Origin: Biomphalaria glabrata
Lineage: Eukaryota > Mollusca > Gastropoda > Planorbidae
Reading direction: 5' to 3'
DNA length: 64,000 bases
Assembly: GCF_947242115.1 (NCBI RefSeq)
Contig: NC_074720.1
Coordinates: 31,658,645 to 31,722,644 of the forward strand
Shown: positions 48,991-59,820 of the stretch, piece by piece
Numbering within the stretch: the stretch's first letter is position 1
Layout: the number at the start of each line of letters is the position of its first letter
Notes under the pieces: generated by a model
Database searches by the model: none
What the model was told of the DNA's origin: nothing
Seen by the model: the letters and a program-made list of their open reading frames with translations, nothing else
Program-made: the position numbers and the translations under genes

Positions 48991-50319
48991 TATAATATTA
49001 GCATAGAATCTTCTTCATGCAGTGGAAAATTAAGAATTTTTTTTTATCTTGAATTCTGGTCAAAGCTCTTGCGCCCTATTAATATAGTTCAGAAGAAACT
49101 ACAAAAGTCTGGACTGCATATACGGGAAGCTGCTGAAGAAATTAGTACCCTTTCATGCTTTCTGTGCAAAATGATGAAAAACTGACAAATACACAAATCC
49201 ATCGAAAAAGCAAAAGAAGGTAGTGAATACTATGGATTCCCTGTAATCAAAAACAACCAGAAGAAAGAAAAGACTTGATGGGAAGTTGAGTTCTAATGTA
49301 GGACTGTCAAAAGAACTATAATTCAAACGTGTTGCGACAGAAGTGCTGGACAGATTGCGTATGGAGATGAAGGGCAGATTTCAAAGGCTGGAAAGAAAAT
49401 GGATACCTTTGGGTTTCTTCTTGAACCAAGACACCTGTTAGATGAAGACCCGCTTATGACTAACTGTGCTACGTTTCCTGTTTGTATGATGAAATAAATG
49501 GCAAATCGCTTTTTCAATGATGTCATTGATGCACGAGCACTTTTCATCAACAAACCAGTTATACAATCACCAATAGACATATTGAGGAAACAGGCTTCAT
49601 ATGGTAATTACGTGTGCTCAAATTTTGCAACCTCCTCCGAATACTGCTAACTCAGGCCACTTCCATTACGTCATGTGAGAGATCATTCTCAAAGCTCAAG
49701 CTCATCAAAAAGTATCTCAGAGCACAATGACACAAGAAAGGCTTATCATGGCTTTAATGTCAGTGAAGTCACAAATACTAGAAAGTATCGATGTAGTTGA
49801 TGTTATAGATGTCTTTGCTGCACAGAATGCACGACGCGAAGCGATATCAATTTAGATTTGTCACTTGTGCATTATTTAACTAATAAACAACGGTATTATT
49901 CATTAAAAGAGTCTTGATTAATTTTTGTTAAGTTTACTGATATACTGAACAAATTTGATTTGGGGCTTATATATTTTTGCGTACATTATCCCATGTCATA
50001 TGTCAAAATGCAAGGGGCCCCCAAAGAGGTCAAACACCCCGGGCCCACAAATCCCTAGTTACGCCCCTGGCGTCATAACACAATACCAAATAATAAATAC
50101 AAATAAAATACTGGCGTATTATATCTCGAAGTATTCCTTCCAGTCAGACGATTCCAGTCTCGTATTGGTGCCACATTGCCTCTCACGTTTATATCAGGTA
50201 ATCTGAAAGGCTGCTATATAAAACAAACAAAAAAAGTATGATTTTAAGGCGCATTCAAACAACAAGACTTTCTTAATATTTGTTTAAAAGATACATAAGT
50301 TTAGGAAATTAATTGCCAT

Positions 50320-50470
50320 GGGTCATTTTTAGGACGCCTCTCCAGCAACTCGATTTTCTGACATATTTTGTGGACAGTAAAATGCCGTTGGTCTGGTCAC
50401 GACACCTACATCAGCACTATAAACAGATCATCATGTGCATCTTAGATAGCAAGGTCTGAAAGGAAAAGAA
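50320..50470 (+). mobile_element. SINE1 fragment (diverged)
   Basis: TTTTTAGGACGCCTC, AATGCCGTTGGTCTGGTCAC and AGCAAGGTCTGAAAGGAAA follow SINE1 body order; the tRNA part is missing. Confidence 0.5.
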
Positions 50471-50559
50471 AATACTGCCACGACTGTGTCTGACTGGGAA
50501 CTTAAGGACTCTTTTCTGTCCAGAGAAGTTCAGCGTCTAAATGGCTCACCACTAACTAC

Positions 50560-50690
50560 TATGGCAGTAATGCCCAAACTACAGCCTGCGGGTCACTTCC
50601 GACCCATGGACGTAACGAGGCAGCTGTGGATCATTTTATGGGACTCGACGCTGTGTTGCGGCTCGTGACATGCGAGTCGGAAATGTGTGT
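50560..50690. mobile_element. hAT-type MITE fragment
   Basis: CAGTAATGCCCAAACTACAG, CCTGCGGGTCACTTCCGACC and GCGGCTCGTGACATG match the ends of the 39285-39732 family, with most of the interior lost. Confidence 0.5.
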
Positions 50691-51094
50691 TCCACGTTGT
50701 AGAGAGTAGTATTTGGAACATTGTGCATGTTAGAAAACATATGTAACATTTATGTATTCTTCTTTGAAGTAATTAAATTGGTAAACATATCAACGCATCT
50801 TTAATAAAGAAATATTCTCGCACTGAAATGAACTGATCAGTCTTTATATCCCTCTGAGAGACCTACTCTCCTTGGATTATAAGCTTCACTAGTTGTGTCG
50901 CGTTTTCCCCTTAAATGTTACGGAAGGTATACAGGTTTGGAACTCTCTCCCCATAGAGCTCAGATAAACAACATGCTTCACTACATTTAAGAAGGTTATT
51001 AAGACTTCACTGTTTTCTTGTGTAGAGAACTAGGTCGCCGCATGAAAATTTAACACTAGCAATAGACAACTATAAAACCTTCTATTTCATAGTA

Positions 51095-51290
51095 CTTGTT
51101 TAGCTCAGTAGCTAGCATGTCGGCCTTGGAGTTCAAATTCAAGTCAATCAACTTTTTTTTTTTAAACTACTTTTGAAAAGCCAGCATGGAAACCTTCTCT
51201 CATATACCCCATAGTCCCCTCTAACTGGTTCACATAAGTGATGGGACAATAGCGTATTGAGAACGCGAAAAGAATGAAATGGCGCTAGAC
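51095..51290 (+). mobile_element. tRNA-derived SINE, family 3
   Basis: TTTAGCTCAGTAGCTAGCATG resembles a box A; GAGTTCAAATTCAAG is a decayed box B. Body TAACTGGTTCACATAAGTGA matches 3745-3990. Confidence 0.5.
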
Positions 51291-51607
51291 AAAAATCATT
51301 TGGTAAAAATATTTCCAATCGCAAAGATTTATTAATGTTAGTCTTTAGTAGTCTAGACTCTAGATCAATTACAATTAAATTACATGATTGATTCAAAATA
51401 ATTGATACAGTTACATATAATACAGGCTTAAAATTATTTTTCTATATATTTTATTTGTTTGTATTTTTAATCCAAAACGCTCTGAGCCAACATTATGATT
51501 TTAACAACGCTCTATCAATTAAATTATTATTGGCATAATATACAGTGATAAATCGACTATTGTCACAAAACAAATGAAATTTAAATATTATTATAAATAT
51601 AATACGG

Positions 51608-51960
51608 ACAACTCGCGACTGGCACAAGAAAAACTGGTCGCCCCCACCTACGCTACATAGATGTAATAAAACGTGACCTCAAATCAGTGAACATCAATAT
51701 TGACTATTGGGAAGACATAGCTCTAGACCAAGAAAGCTATGGACAGTAAAAGAACATGGGTCTCAGCTCAGGAAGAAAAACGTACAATACGAAAAATGGC
51801 CAGCTCCTCTACCACCGAAGCAAAAGCCACCTTAACCTGCGATATTTGTGGACGGGAGTGTCTCTCCAAAATAGGTCTCCACAGCCACGTGAGGAAGTGT
51901 GCGAGATGAACCAAAGTCGTTCTACGACTGAAGGAGGCCAATAAAAAAAACGAGGGCTAC
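51608..51960 (+). mobile_element. LINE 3' end with C-terminal zinc knuckle
   Basis: Plus strand encodes LRYIDVIKRDLKSVNINIDY and WEDIALDQESYG, then in another frame CDICGRECLSKIGLHSHVRK, the CCHC-like end found on some molluscan and other invertebrate LINE ORF2 proteins. Frames are disrupted. Confidence 0.65.
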
Positions 51961-52166
51961 ATGTAGCAAGAACAACGAGTCTTCCTTTTTCATTGAGCAA
52001 ATGTTGGATACCAAATAAATTGCAGAGTGGGATCAGGGACTTCTTTCCCTGGAAGTAGATAGTTAGACCTGCAGTTTACTGCCAATTACCTTGACCATTG
52101 GTCACCTCGTGACTAAAGTAGTAATGTTAATTAGAAAAAAAGGATGTAGTTTAACAATCAAATTAA

Positions 52167-52171
<5 letters not shown>

Positions 52172-52211
<40 letters not shown>
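52172..52211 (+). repeat. GA dinucleotide microsatellite
   Basis: About 20 uninterrupted GA units. Confidence 0.95.
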
Positions 52212-52215
<4 letters not shown>

Positions 52216-52279
52216 TTCAAGATAATGAAAGGAAAAAAGGATTGAATATATAGAATTGATTTTAGAGTGTCTTTGCTAT

Positions 52280-52580
52280 GTGCAGGAGGCAAGGTGGCTC
52301 AGAGGTAAAGCGCTTGGCTTACGAACTGGGGTCCCAGGTTCGAAACTTGGTGAAGACTGGCAATTTTTAATTTTGGGACCTTTGGACGCTTCTGAAGAAT
52401 GTCAAGCAGCAGCGGGTTCAGAAGAGTGTCAAGCTTTAATGGGTACCTGACATTAGTTGAGAAAAGGTAAAGACAGTTGGTTGTTAAGCTAGCCACATGA
52501 CACCCTCGTTAACCGTAGGCCACAGAAATAGATGATCATTTGCTTTATAGACCACAAGATCTGGAAGAGGATTTCTTTTT
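52280..52580 (+). mobile_element. tRNA-derived SINE1 containing a 27-bp minisatellite unit
   Basis: Box A AGGTGGCTCAGAGGTAAAGC and box B GGTTCGAAACTTGG, normal SINE1 3' end. At 52390-52438 the body holds TCTGAAGAATGTCAAGC, AGCAGCGGG and TTCAGAAGAGTGTCAAGC, i.e. one extra unit matching the array at 55590-57130. Confidence 0.8.
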
Positions 52581-52710
52581 ACTTTTGTTATGTTTACGAA
52601 ATAATAGTTCCAGAAAACCGTTTATAGTTGAAACCTTCGCGACATTTAATATAGAACCTTTAAACTCGCTAACATAGAATACAAAATTAAAATCAAGGTT
52701 TTATGTAATA

Positions 52711-53720
52711 CGGTGACGTTTTGGCTCCGCCGTTTTGGCGACGGGACGTTTTGGCGCGAGCCGTTTTGGCGACGAGATATCATTTGATGATAATTTAATA
52801 AGCACTTAGCATATATAACAATGTTTATTTCACCCTACCATAATATTGTATGTATAGTATGAATTCTAACACCGTTCAGCGAATTGTTTTTTTTTTTTAA
52901 ATTATAAAGGTTTTGCTTATTTCATGAATATAGGCCTATAATAATCAGATTCCTAAATTGTAATGACATGCTATATGTGAGTTCTGCTAATCGCACTGGA
53001 TGACATTTTTGAATTTCTTTCCAAAAGATTTTTTTTATTTGACATTAGTGTAATATACGAACTAGCTAAGTGTCACACTTTAATATAACAAAAACCATGT
53101 TAACATCTAAAGCTCTATTACGCTGAATGACGACAATAACTCCACACATAGTAAAGATCAAGACACGGAATGTGGTCAGTACAAACTCTAACGTGAAAAG
53201 ATATATTTTGAGAAATTGGGTAGGGGTGATTTGGGTGACACATCTCCTTGGGAATGGTCATTACATGTGACGCCTATCCCGCCCCCTCTCTTCTGCTCAA
53301 ATTTCACTCCTTGTATATACTCTTTCCTCCACCCCTCCCCTCTCTAACGCTATATTTGTTTTTAATTTTAAAGTAGTATCTTAAAAAACTTTTTTGAAAA
53401 TAAAAGCGTGCCTCTTAATAAACACACATACACAAGCCAACACACATACACAAGCCAAAAATGTTTATTAAAGAAAATGATGTGATAAACAAACACACAT
53501 TTACATTTAGTACGTGAAAAATATGTCTTAACACAAACACGCATGCAAAACATAGATATGAATAATTCTTTTAAAAGAAATAATACAATAAACGTACATA
53601 ATGTATTTCGCGCCAAAACGTCCCGTCGCCAAAACGGCTCGCGCCAAAACGACCTTCGTGCCAAAACGGCGGGGCTAAAACGGCGTCGCCAAAACGGCGA
53701 CGCTAAAACGTCCTGCTTCG
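52711..53720. mobile_element. MULE-like non-autonomous DNA element, 1.0 kb
   Basis: Flanked by TATGTAATA at 52702-52710 and 53721-53729 (perfect 9 bp, the size typical of Mutator-like elements). Both ends carry inverted reiterations of CGTTTTGGCG and GCGCGAGCCGTTTTGGCG (left 52711-52780, right 53610-53720). No transposase frame. Its right border lies a few bases inside the intron after exon 53734-53841. Confidence 0.8.
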
Positions 53721-53733
53721 TATGTAATAATAC

Positions 53734-53841
53734 CTGATATATACTTTGTTCATCAAAATGCCTCAGTCCCGCCGAATGTCCCCCGGGTTCAACAACTTCA
53801 TCATCGGTATCATTGAAATCATCATAAGTATCATTATTATC
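53734..53841 (-). CDS. Acidic-linker exon, third copy (d-type)
   Basis: 36 codons DNNDTYDDFNDTDDEVVEPG and GHSAGLRHFDEQSIYQ, from ATCAG| to CAG|GTATTA, phase 0. Ends SIYQ where the exon at 59736 ends NIYQ. No RING exon follows it before the MULE-like element, so it may be an orphaned module. Confidence 0.55.
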
Positions 53842-54439
53842 CTGATGACATACACACATTTTATTTCTAATAATAAATTATTAATTATATTTACTAAATA
53901 TTCAGGCGTGAAAGACCGAGACAGAGACACTGGAGAAAAAAAAAGGAGAGAAAACATGACAAAACTAGAAAAAAGCGACAGACCGATAGAAAGAAAAAAA
54001 AATAGAAAAAAAAAAAGAGTCAGCAACAGACAATGAGAGACAAGAGGAGAAAAACAAATACGAAGAGAAGAAAGGAGAAAAAGGGATGAAAAGAATAAAA
54101 GAGACAGAAAGAAAGAGAAAATGATAATTGAAAAAAAAGATATATTAGAGAAAAAAAAGAGATTAATAGAAAAAGATTGACAAGAATATAAAAAGAGGTT
54201 TATATAAATAAGGACGGATATAAAACAAGATGCAGAGAAAAAAAAAGAGACAGTGAAATAGAGACCTGAAGAGAAAGAGAGACAGTGTATAAAGGGCTTA
54301 GAAAAAAGAGACAGAGAAAACTGGAGACAAAGTGATAAAAAGAAAGTGAGACATTTATTAGAAAGACAGTGAAAAATAAAGAAAGAATAAGAAAAATATA
54401 CAAAATACTTTTTTTTTTAAAAGCGTAGCTAGGAATTTT

Positions 54440-54718
54440 CATCATTTTGTAAGTTTTCTGATTCGTCGAAGTGTATCCTTCTAAACAAATTGAACATGGG
54501 TCGTTTTGAGTTAAAGGTCTCTCGAGATTCGTCTGCGTCTGGATAGGTGTCTGTCCTTGAGCTGAAAGGCGTTGTGGATCGGTCTGTCCTTGGGCTGAAG
54601 GGCGATGTGGATTAGGTTGTCCTTGAGCTAAAGGGCGTTGTGGATTAGGCTGGTTCTGCGTAGGCCTCTGTCCTTGTTCCGAAGGTCCTTGATTTTGTAT
54701 TGGATAAGCTAAGTTTCC
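54440..54718 (-). pseudogene. Truncated copy of the RING5 exon (e-type)
   Basis: After CTAAG|, GNLAYPIQNQGPSEQGQ, QPNPQRP-type repeats, NLERPLTQNDPCSICLEGYT, then the frame runs into A-rich DNA at about 54460 where the middle of the RING (C-x-H-x2-H-x2-C) should be. No donor is found. The retained part is open and about 85-90% like 58185-58619, so the loss is recent. Confidence 0.7.
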
Positions 54719-55047
54719 CTTAGTAAATATAAAAGGTCAATTCAATAACGTTTCGTTAGCTCATATTAAAGTAAAAGAAAATTCGTATAGCAACATATTA
54801 AAACGTCGTCAAGTACTAAGCTTCACATATGCCATCGAGTTTGAATTTCGCTTTGACCTGCAATTATTAATTGGGAATTCTGAAAAGTCAACAAACTTAC
54901 CTACCTGTCATTTATTCTTGACAATTTAAAATGCTATTTATTGTAGAAGCGACTGAGACTTGGAGGGTCATATGTTTCTTATAGATAAAGACTCTAACAC
55001 TGTATATACTACTTATATTTTGAGTGCTATATATCAATATAAATTAC

Positions 55048-55175
55048 CTGATATATATTTCGCTCGTCAATATTCAGCCGACTTATACCATGAACAACAG
55101 GACCATTACCATCATCATCATCATTATCATGATAATCATGATCATCAATACCATTATTACCATACAAGTGACTAT
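55048..55175 (-). pseudogene. Decayed copy of the acidic exon (d-type)
   Basis: HDNDDDDGNGPVVHGISRLN and IDERNIYQ with donor CAG|GTAATT matches the exon at 59736, but the nearest acceptor (CATAG) is out of phase. Together with 54440-54718 it forms a duplicated d-e module. Confidence 0.55.
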
Positions 55176-55589
55176 GCAATATGATTGTAATAAAATAATT
55201 AAAAAACAATGGTTGTAATATTGAATACCGATACAACGTGGGTAGCTTAGCAAATTTTGCATATAAAAGCAATACTAATAAATTTCGATTAATTGATTGA
55301 CTAGTTGTATGATTTTTTGTTTGATTAATGTGTTATCATCGAGCAAGAGTTTGTATGCAAAGTTTGATGATGATTAGATGAGTAGAAGTTGTGGACTAAT
55401 ATAAGAGTTGGGAAAAATACAAATGAGATATGACTTTATACAGCGATGCTCGGCTAAATTGTATACATAAAAGGTTCCTCTGTGTCTTGGTGTACACATT
55501 GGTTAGAGTCAGCGAGGAAACATTCTGGAGTAGCTTATTGTCTCTTGGCTTGATAACTGCAACGCCATGCTTTCACGAGTTCCTGATAA

Positions 55590-57130
55590 CATAGTCGACA
55601 AGCAGCAGTGGGTTCAGAAGAGTGCCAAGCAGCAGAGGGTTCAGAAGAGTATCAAGCAGCAGAGGGTTCAGAAGAGTGCCAAGCAGCAGCGGGTTCAGAA
55701 GAGTGCCAAGCAGCAGAGGGTTCAGAAGAGTGCCAGGCAGCAGCGGGTTCAGAAGAGTGCCAAGCAGCTGTGAGTTCAGAAGAGTGCCAAGCAGCAGTGG
55801 GTTCAGAAGAGTGCCAAGCAGCAGCGGGTTCAGAAGAGTGCCAAGCAGCAGAGGGTTCAGAAGAGTGCCAAGCAGCAGAGGGTTCAGAAGAGTGCCAGGC
55901 AGCAGCGGGTTCAGAAGAGTGCCAAGCAGCTGTGAGTTCAGAAGAGTGCCAAGCAGCAGTGGGTTCAGAATAGTGCCAAGCAGCAGCGGGTTCAGAAGAG
56001 TGCCAAGCAGCAGATGGTTCAGAAGAGTGCCAAGCAGCAGCGGGTTCAGAAGAGTGCCAAGCAGCAGCGGGTTCAGAAGAGTGCCAAGCATCAGCGGGTT
56101 CAGAAGAGTGCCAAGCAGCAGCGGGTTCAGAAGAGTGCCAAGCAGCAGCGGGTTCAGAAGAGTGCCAAGCAGCAGCGGGTTCAGAAGAGTGCCAAGCAGT
56201 ACTGGATTCAGAAGAGTGCCAAGCAGCAGCGGGTTCAGAAAAGTGCCAAGCAGTACTGGATTCAGAAGAGTGCCAAGCAGTAGTGGATTCAGAAGAGTGC
56301 CAAGCAGTAGTAAATTCAGAAGAGTGCCAAGCAGCAGCGGGTTCAAAAGAGTGTCAAGCAGTAGTGGGTTCAGAAGAATGTCAAGAAGCAGCGGGTTCAG
56401 AAGAGTGCCAAGCAGCAGAGGGTTCAGAATAGTGCCAAGCAGCAGCGGGTTCAGAAGAGTGCCAAGCAGTAGTGGATTCAGAAGAGTGCCAAGCAGCAGA
56501 TGGTTCAGAAGAGTGCCAAGCAGCAGCGGGTTCAAAAGAGTGTCAAGCAGTAGTGGGTTCAGAAGAATGTCAAGAAGCAGCGGGTTCAGAAGAGTGCCAA
56601 GCAGCAGAGGGTTCAGAAGAGTGTCAAGCAGCAGAGGGTTCAGAAGAGTGCCAAGGAGCAGAGGGTTCAGAAGAGTGTTAAGCAGCAGCGGGTTCAGAAG
56701 AGTGCCAAGCAGCAGAGGGTTCAGAAGAGTGTCAAGCAGTAGTGGATTCAGAAGAGTGTCAAACAGCTGTGAGTTCAGAAGAGTGCCAAACAGCAGTGGG
56801 TTCACAAGATTGTCAAGCAGCAGAGGGTTCAGAAGAGTGTCAAGAAGCAGATGGTTCAGAAGAGTGCCAAGCAGCAGAGGGTTCAGAAGAGTGCCAGGCA
56901 GCAGCGGGTTCAGAAGAGTGTTAAGCAGCAGAGAGTTCAGAAGAGTGTCAGGCAGCAGCGGGTTCAGAAGAGTGTCTTCTTCTTTTTCTTCTTCTTCTAG
57001 CCAGCTTTATTGCTGCTGATCTGTGAGCTCTTTTGCAGACTGTGCCAAGGAAAAAAAGTGTGCTGTTTTCTTCAGTTGTTCAGCACTGCCGTACAGCAGA
57101 GGGTTCAGAAGAGTGTCAAGCAGCAAAAGG
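55590..57130 (+). repeat. 27-bp minisatellite, about 50 copies
   Basis: Units carry AGCAGCGGGTTCAGAAGAGT plus GCCA and variants; interrupted at about 56974-57094 by an unrelated TTCTTCTT-led segment. 27 is a multiple of three, so several frames stay open (LLNPLLLGT on minus, FRRVPSSSG on plus); none has splice or start context. Confidence 0.93.
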
Positions 57131-57269
57131 TTCAGAAAATTTTTTGTCGAATTTATTTAATACATAATGTTCCTGAGCATCTTTTATTTCATTAAACTCT
57201 TAAATGAATGCGGGAACACCCGAAGAATTGTCAGTTCAATATAAAGGTTGTCTAGACCTCTTGCCAAAT

Positions 57270-57455
57270 TTAAATTATGTTTTTATTATATTTTGTAAAA
57301 TCAGAAGGGTCAAACTATAGTTTTCTCATTGTAGTGATTCTTTCCTCAAAAATATACTGTCAATTTTCTTGGAAAATCGTTAGAGCCGTTTTCGAGAACC
57401 GTGACCATCCAGGTTTCGTTCATTCTGAACGTGCGATTTAAACGGAGGCATTATA
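57270..57455 (+). repeat. Dispersed repeat R2 (diverged)
   Basis: GGGTCAAACTATAGTTTTCTC and ATCGTTAGAGCCGTTTTCGA follow the order of the copies at 4030 and 42010. Confidence 0.5.
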
Positions 57456-57575
57456 AAAAAAATTGAAATTAATTGCAAAATATTTTTTTTAATAAAATAT
57501 TAAAATTAACAAGTGGATTCCTGAATTTAGTTGTAAGCATGTCAGAAATATTTATATAAATAAGAATAAATTAAT

Positions 57576-57689
57576 TTATATTATAAAAATCATAATTGTA
57601 GATGAACCTACGAATTGGAAATGTCCAGAATCCGTTGTATTTACAGAAGTGTTGACAGAAGTTCTGCATATAGGACACGTGTCATTCTC
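57576..57689 (-). CDS. RING5 second-half exon
   Basis: After ATTCAG|, ENDTCPICRTSVNTSVNTTD then GHFQFVGSS and a stop at 57576. An internal donor TCT|GTAAAT after codon 15 offers a non-terminal alternative. Confidence 0.68.
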   Translation of the reverse strand, partial: ENDTCPICRTSVNTSVNTTDSGHFQFVGSSTIMIFII

Positions 57690-59789
57690 CTGAATTCAGA
57701 ATATAAAATACATTGTACATAAAATACCAATACCAATACCAAATAATTTAAATTCAATTTTAGTTGACTCCTCAGCTCCCCTATCCAATTTGTTTATATT
57801 AACCACTCTAAAATACAAACTATATGGAGAAATATTAAAAAGAGTAATGTAAGAGATACATTAAGATATCTAGTGGCATTAAACGAAAAAAAAATACGAA
57901 TGAAAAAAAATCATTTAATTGGGGATGTATGTGGATATAATTTAGAGATTTATAGTAAAAAAACAAACAGTAAGGCTTAAAGGTTGTTTTTATTCTTTTA
58001 GGCTACTATTAAGTAACTTCACTTCGTAGAATAAATTTGTGTACATATCGGTATTATTGTTGCAATTATATGTAGGACACATTAGAATCAATTGTTGATT
58101 TTCATGAAATGTTAATGTACAGAAAAAAAAAGTCGAAGAATTCAAAAGAAATATGAAAATAAAGCCATTAAATCAATTTCTTACTTCTAGCCAGGTATCA
58201 ATACAATTCCTGTGAAAACCATGCAAACATGCCAGGAAAGTTTTCTCACTAGTCGAAGTGAATCCTTCTAAACAAATTGAACATGGGTCGTTTTGAGTTA
58301 AAGGTCGCTCGAGATCCGTCTGTCCTTGACCCAAAGGGCATTGTGAATTGGGCTGTCCTTGAGCTGAAGGACGTTGTGGATTAGGTTGTCCTTGAGCTAA
58401 AGGGCTTTGTGGATTGGGCTGTCCTTGAGCTGAAGGACGTTGTGGATTAGGTTGTCCTTGAGCTGAAGGACGTTGTGGATTAGGTTGTCCTTGAGCTGAA
58501 GGACGTTGTGGATTAGGTTGTCCTTGAGCTAAAGGGCGTTGTGGATTGGGTTGGTTCTGTGTAGGCATCTGTCCTTGTTCCGAAGGTCCTTGATTTCGTA
58601 TTGAATGTGCTAAGTTCCCCTTTGAAAATATAAAAGGTCAATTCAATAATCACCCAAGCAGTAGTTTGTCTCGACATATATCATTTATACATCTTATTAA
58701 GATGACTTTTAGGATATATAAATAGAAAGAAGTTTGCAATGATGAATGTTACTTATTATTATAACTTTGGTATGTCTTACAAGACAAAAGCTTAATTAGT
58801 GTATATTCCTTTTTTTTTAAATATTCCTTTTTGCTTTTTGTTTTTTTTAGAGACGACTGTTTTTCTATGCAATAAGACGTATATTAATTAATTGTGTTTT
58901 TCCTAGAGTCTGTGTGACGAGGGTTTATTTGAAGTGTCAAGAAATAATCATTAGAATCTAGAAACATTTTTAAAATTATTATTATTATTGCTTCCATACC
59001 TTTTTAATAATAAAATATGCCAAACTTTGGAAGTAAAATGCCAAATAACCTACAACTAAACGTTTAAACGTAAGAACGTTACTATCGAAAAATCGTTACG
59101 ATGCGAGGACCTGTTCCTTTTCAAGGACCGTTGCAATGCGAGGACCCCGACTAACTAACTTTCCCCTAATTTATACTTTGCTGAACCGTACTTTCCAGAA
59201 TCATAGAAACTTCTCCCGTAAATATTTTATTAACTGTGACCTTCTAGAAGGTGCGCATTGTGATAGACTAGACCTAAAGGTGTCAACATTAAAAGGAGAA
59301 CGATTTCCGCCCAAGGAGAGAGCCAATATGGAGAGACTGTGCCTAAGAGAGATGTTGTTTTGTGTACCTGTGATGTCGTGTAAATAAACGTCTATGTCTC
59401 GTGGAGTTGCCTCACTTAAGTAATTACAATTAACCTCTTTCTCTGATTCGATGACTATAATTAATGTGTGTTTTTTCTGGACCAGACCTCGGCTTCTAGA
59501 AACTAACATATTCCATCGAATTTGAATTTCGCTTTAACCTGTAATTATTAATTAGGAATTTTGAAAAGTCAACAAACTTACCTAGCTGTCATCTATTCTT
59601 TACAATGTAATGCCTGGGTGTAACGCGCTAGTGTCAAAGCGCCTGAGACTTGGAGGGTCCTATGCTGCTCATAGATAAAACTCTCTAACACTATATGCAA
59701 ATACAAATTTAAGTGCTTTATATCAAATTAATTACCTGATATATATTTCGTTTGTCAAAATTCAACTGTCTTATACTATGTGTCACAGG

Positions 59790-59820
<31 letters not shown>

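Larger units (their letters stand above)
47247..50069 (+). mobile_element. hAT DNA transposon, 2.8 kb, with nested insertions
   Basis: Starts CAGTGGCGTAACTAAGGG and ends CCCTAGTTACGCCCCTG; both flanks carry GCGTCATA (47239-47246 and 50070-50077), a perfect 8-bp target duplication. Plus-strand remnants of a transposase occur from about 49050: RPINIVQKKLQKSGLHI, RVATEVLDRLRMEMKGRFQR and, at the end, SFSKLKLIKKYL then MTQERLIMALMSVKSQILES, typical of the hAT/ZMYM C-terminal dimerisation region. A one-base loss separates the last two blocks and stops interrupt others, so it is inactive. A MITE and a Ty3/Gypsy-like fragment sit inside its left half. Confidence 0.9.
50078..52279. other. Region between hAT and SINE1, repeat debris
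   Basis: Contains SINE1, MITE, SINE3 and LINE fragments listed separately. A possible exon at 50113-50202 was considered and not called. No other gene-like signal. Confidence 0.4.

Noticed and set aside
50113-50202. Possible exon on minus (LPDINVRGNVAPIRDWNRL) or plus (ending RLYQ before GTAATC)
   Set aside because: Not phase 0 with the neighbouring RING-locus exons on the minus strand, and no partner exons on the plus strand; several frames are open, so the signal is weak.
55573-57019. Long frames of 410 and 465 residues on opposite strands
   Set aside because: Both come from a 27-bp tandem repeat whose unit is a multiple of three; there are no splice, start or domain signals.
59136-59387. 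Plus-strand frame of 83 residues in a RING5-gene intron
   Set aside because: No known motif, and the segment is absent from the duplicated copy of this intron.
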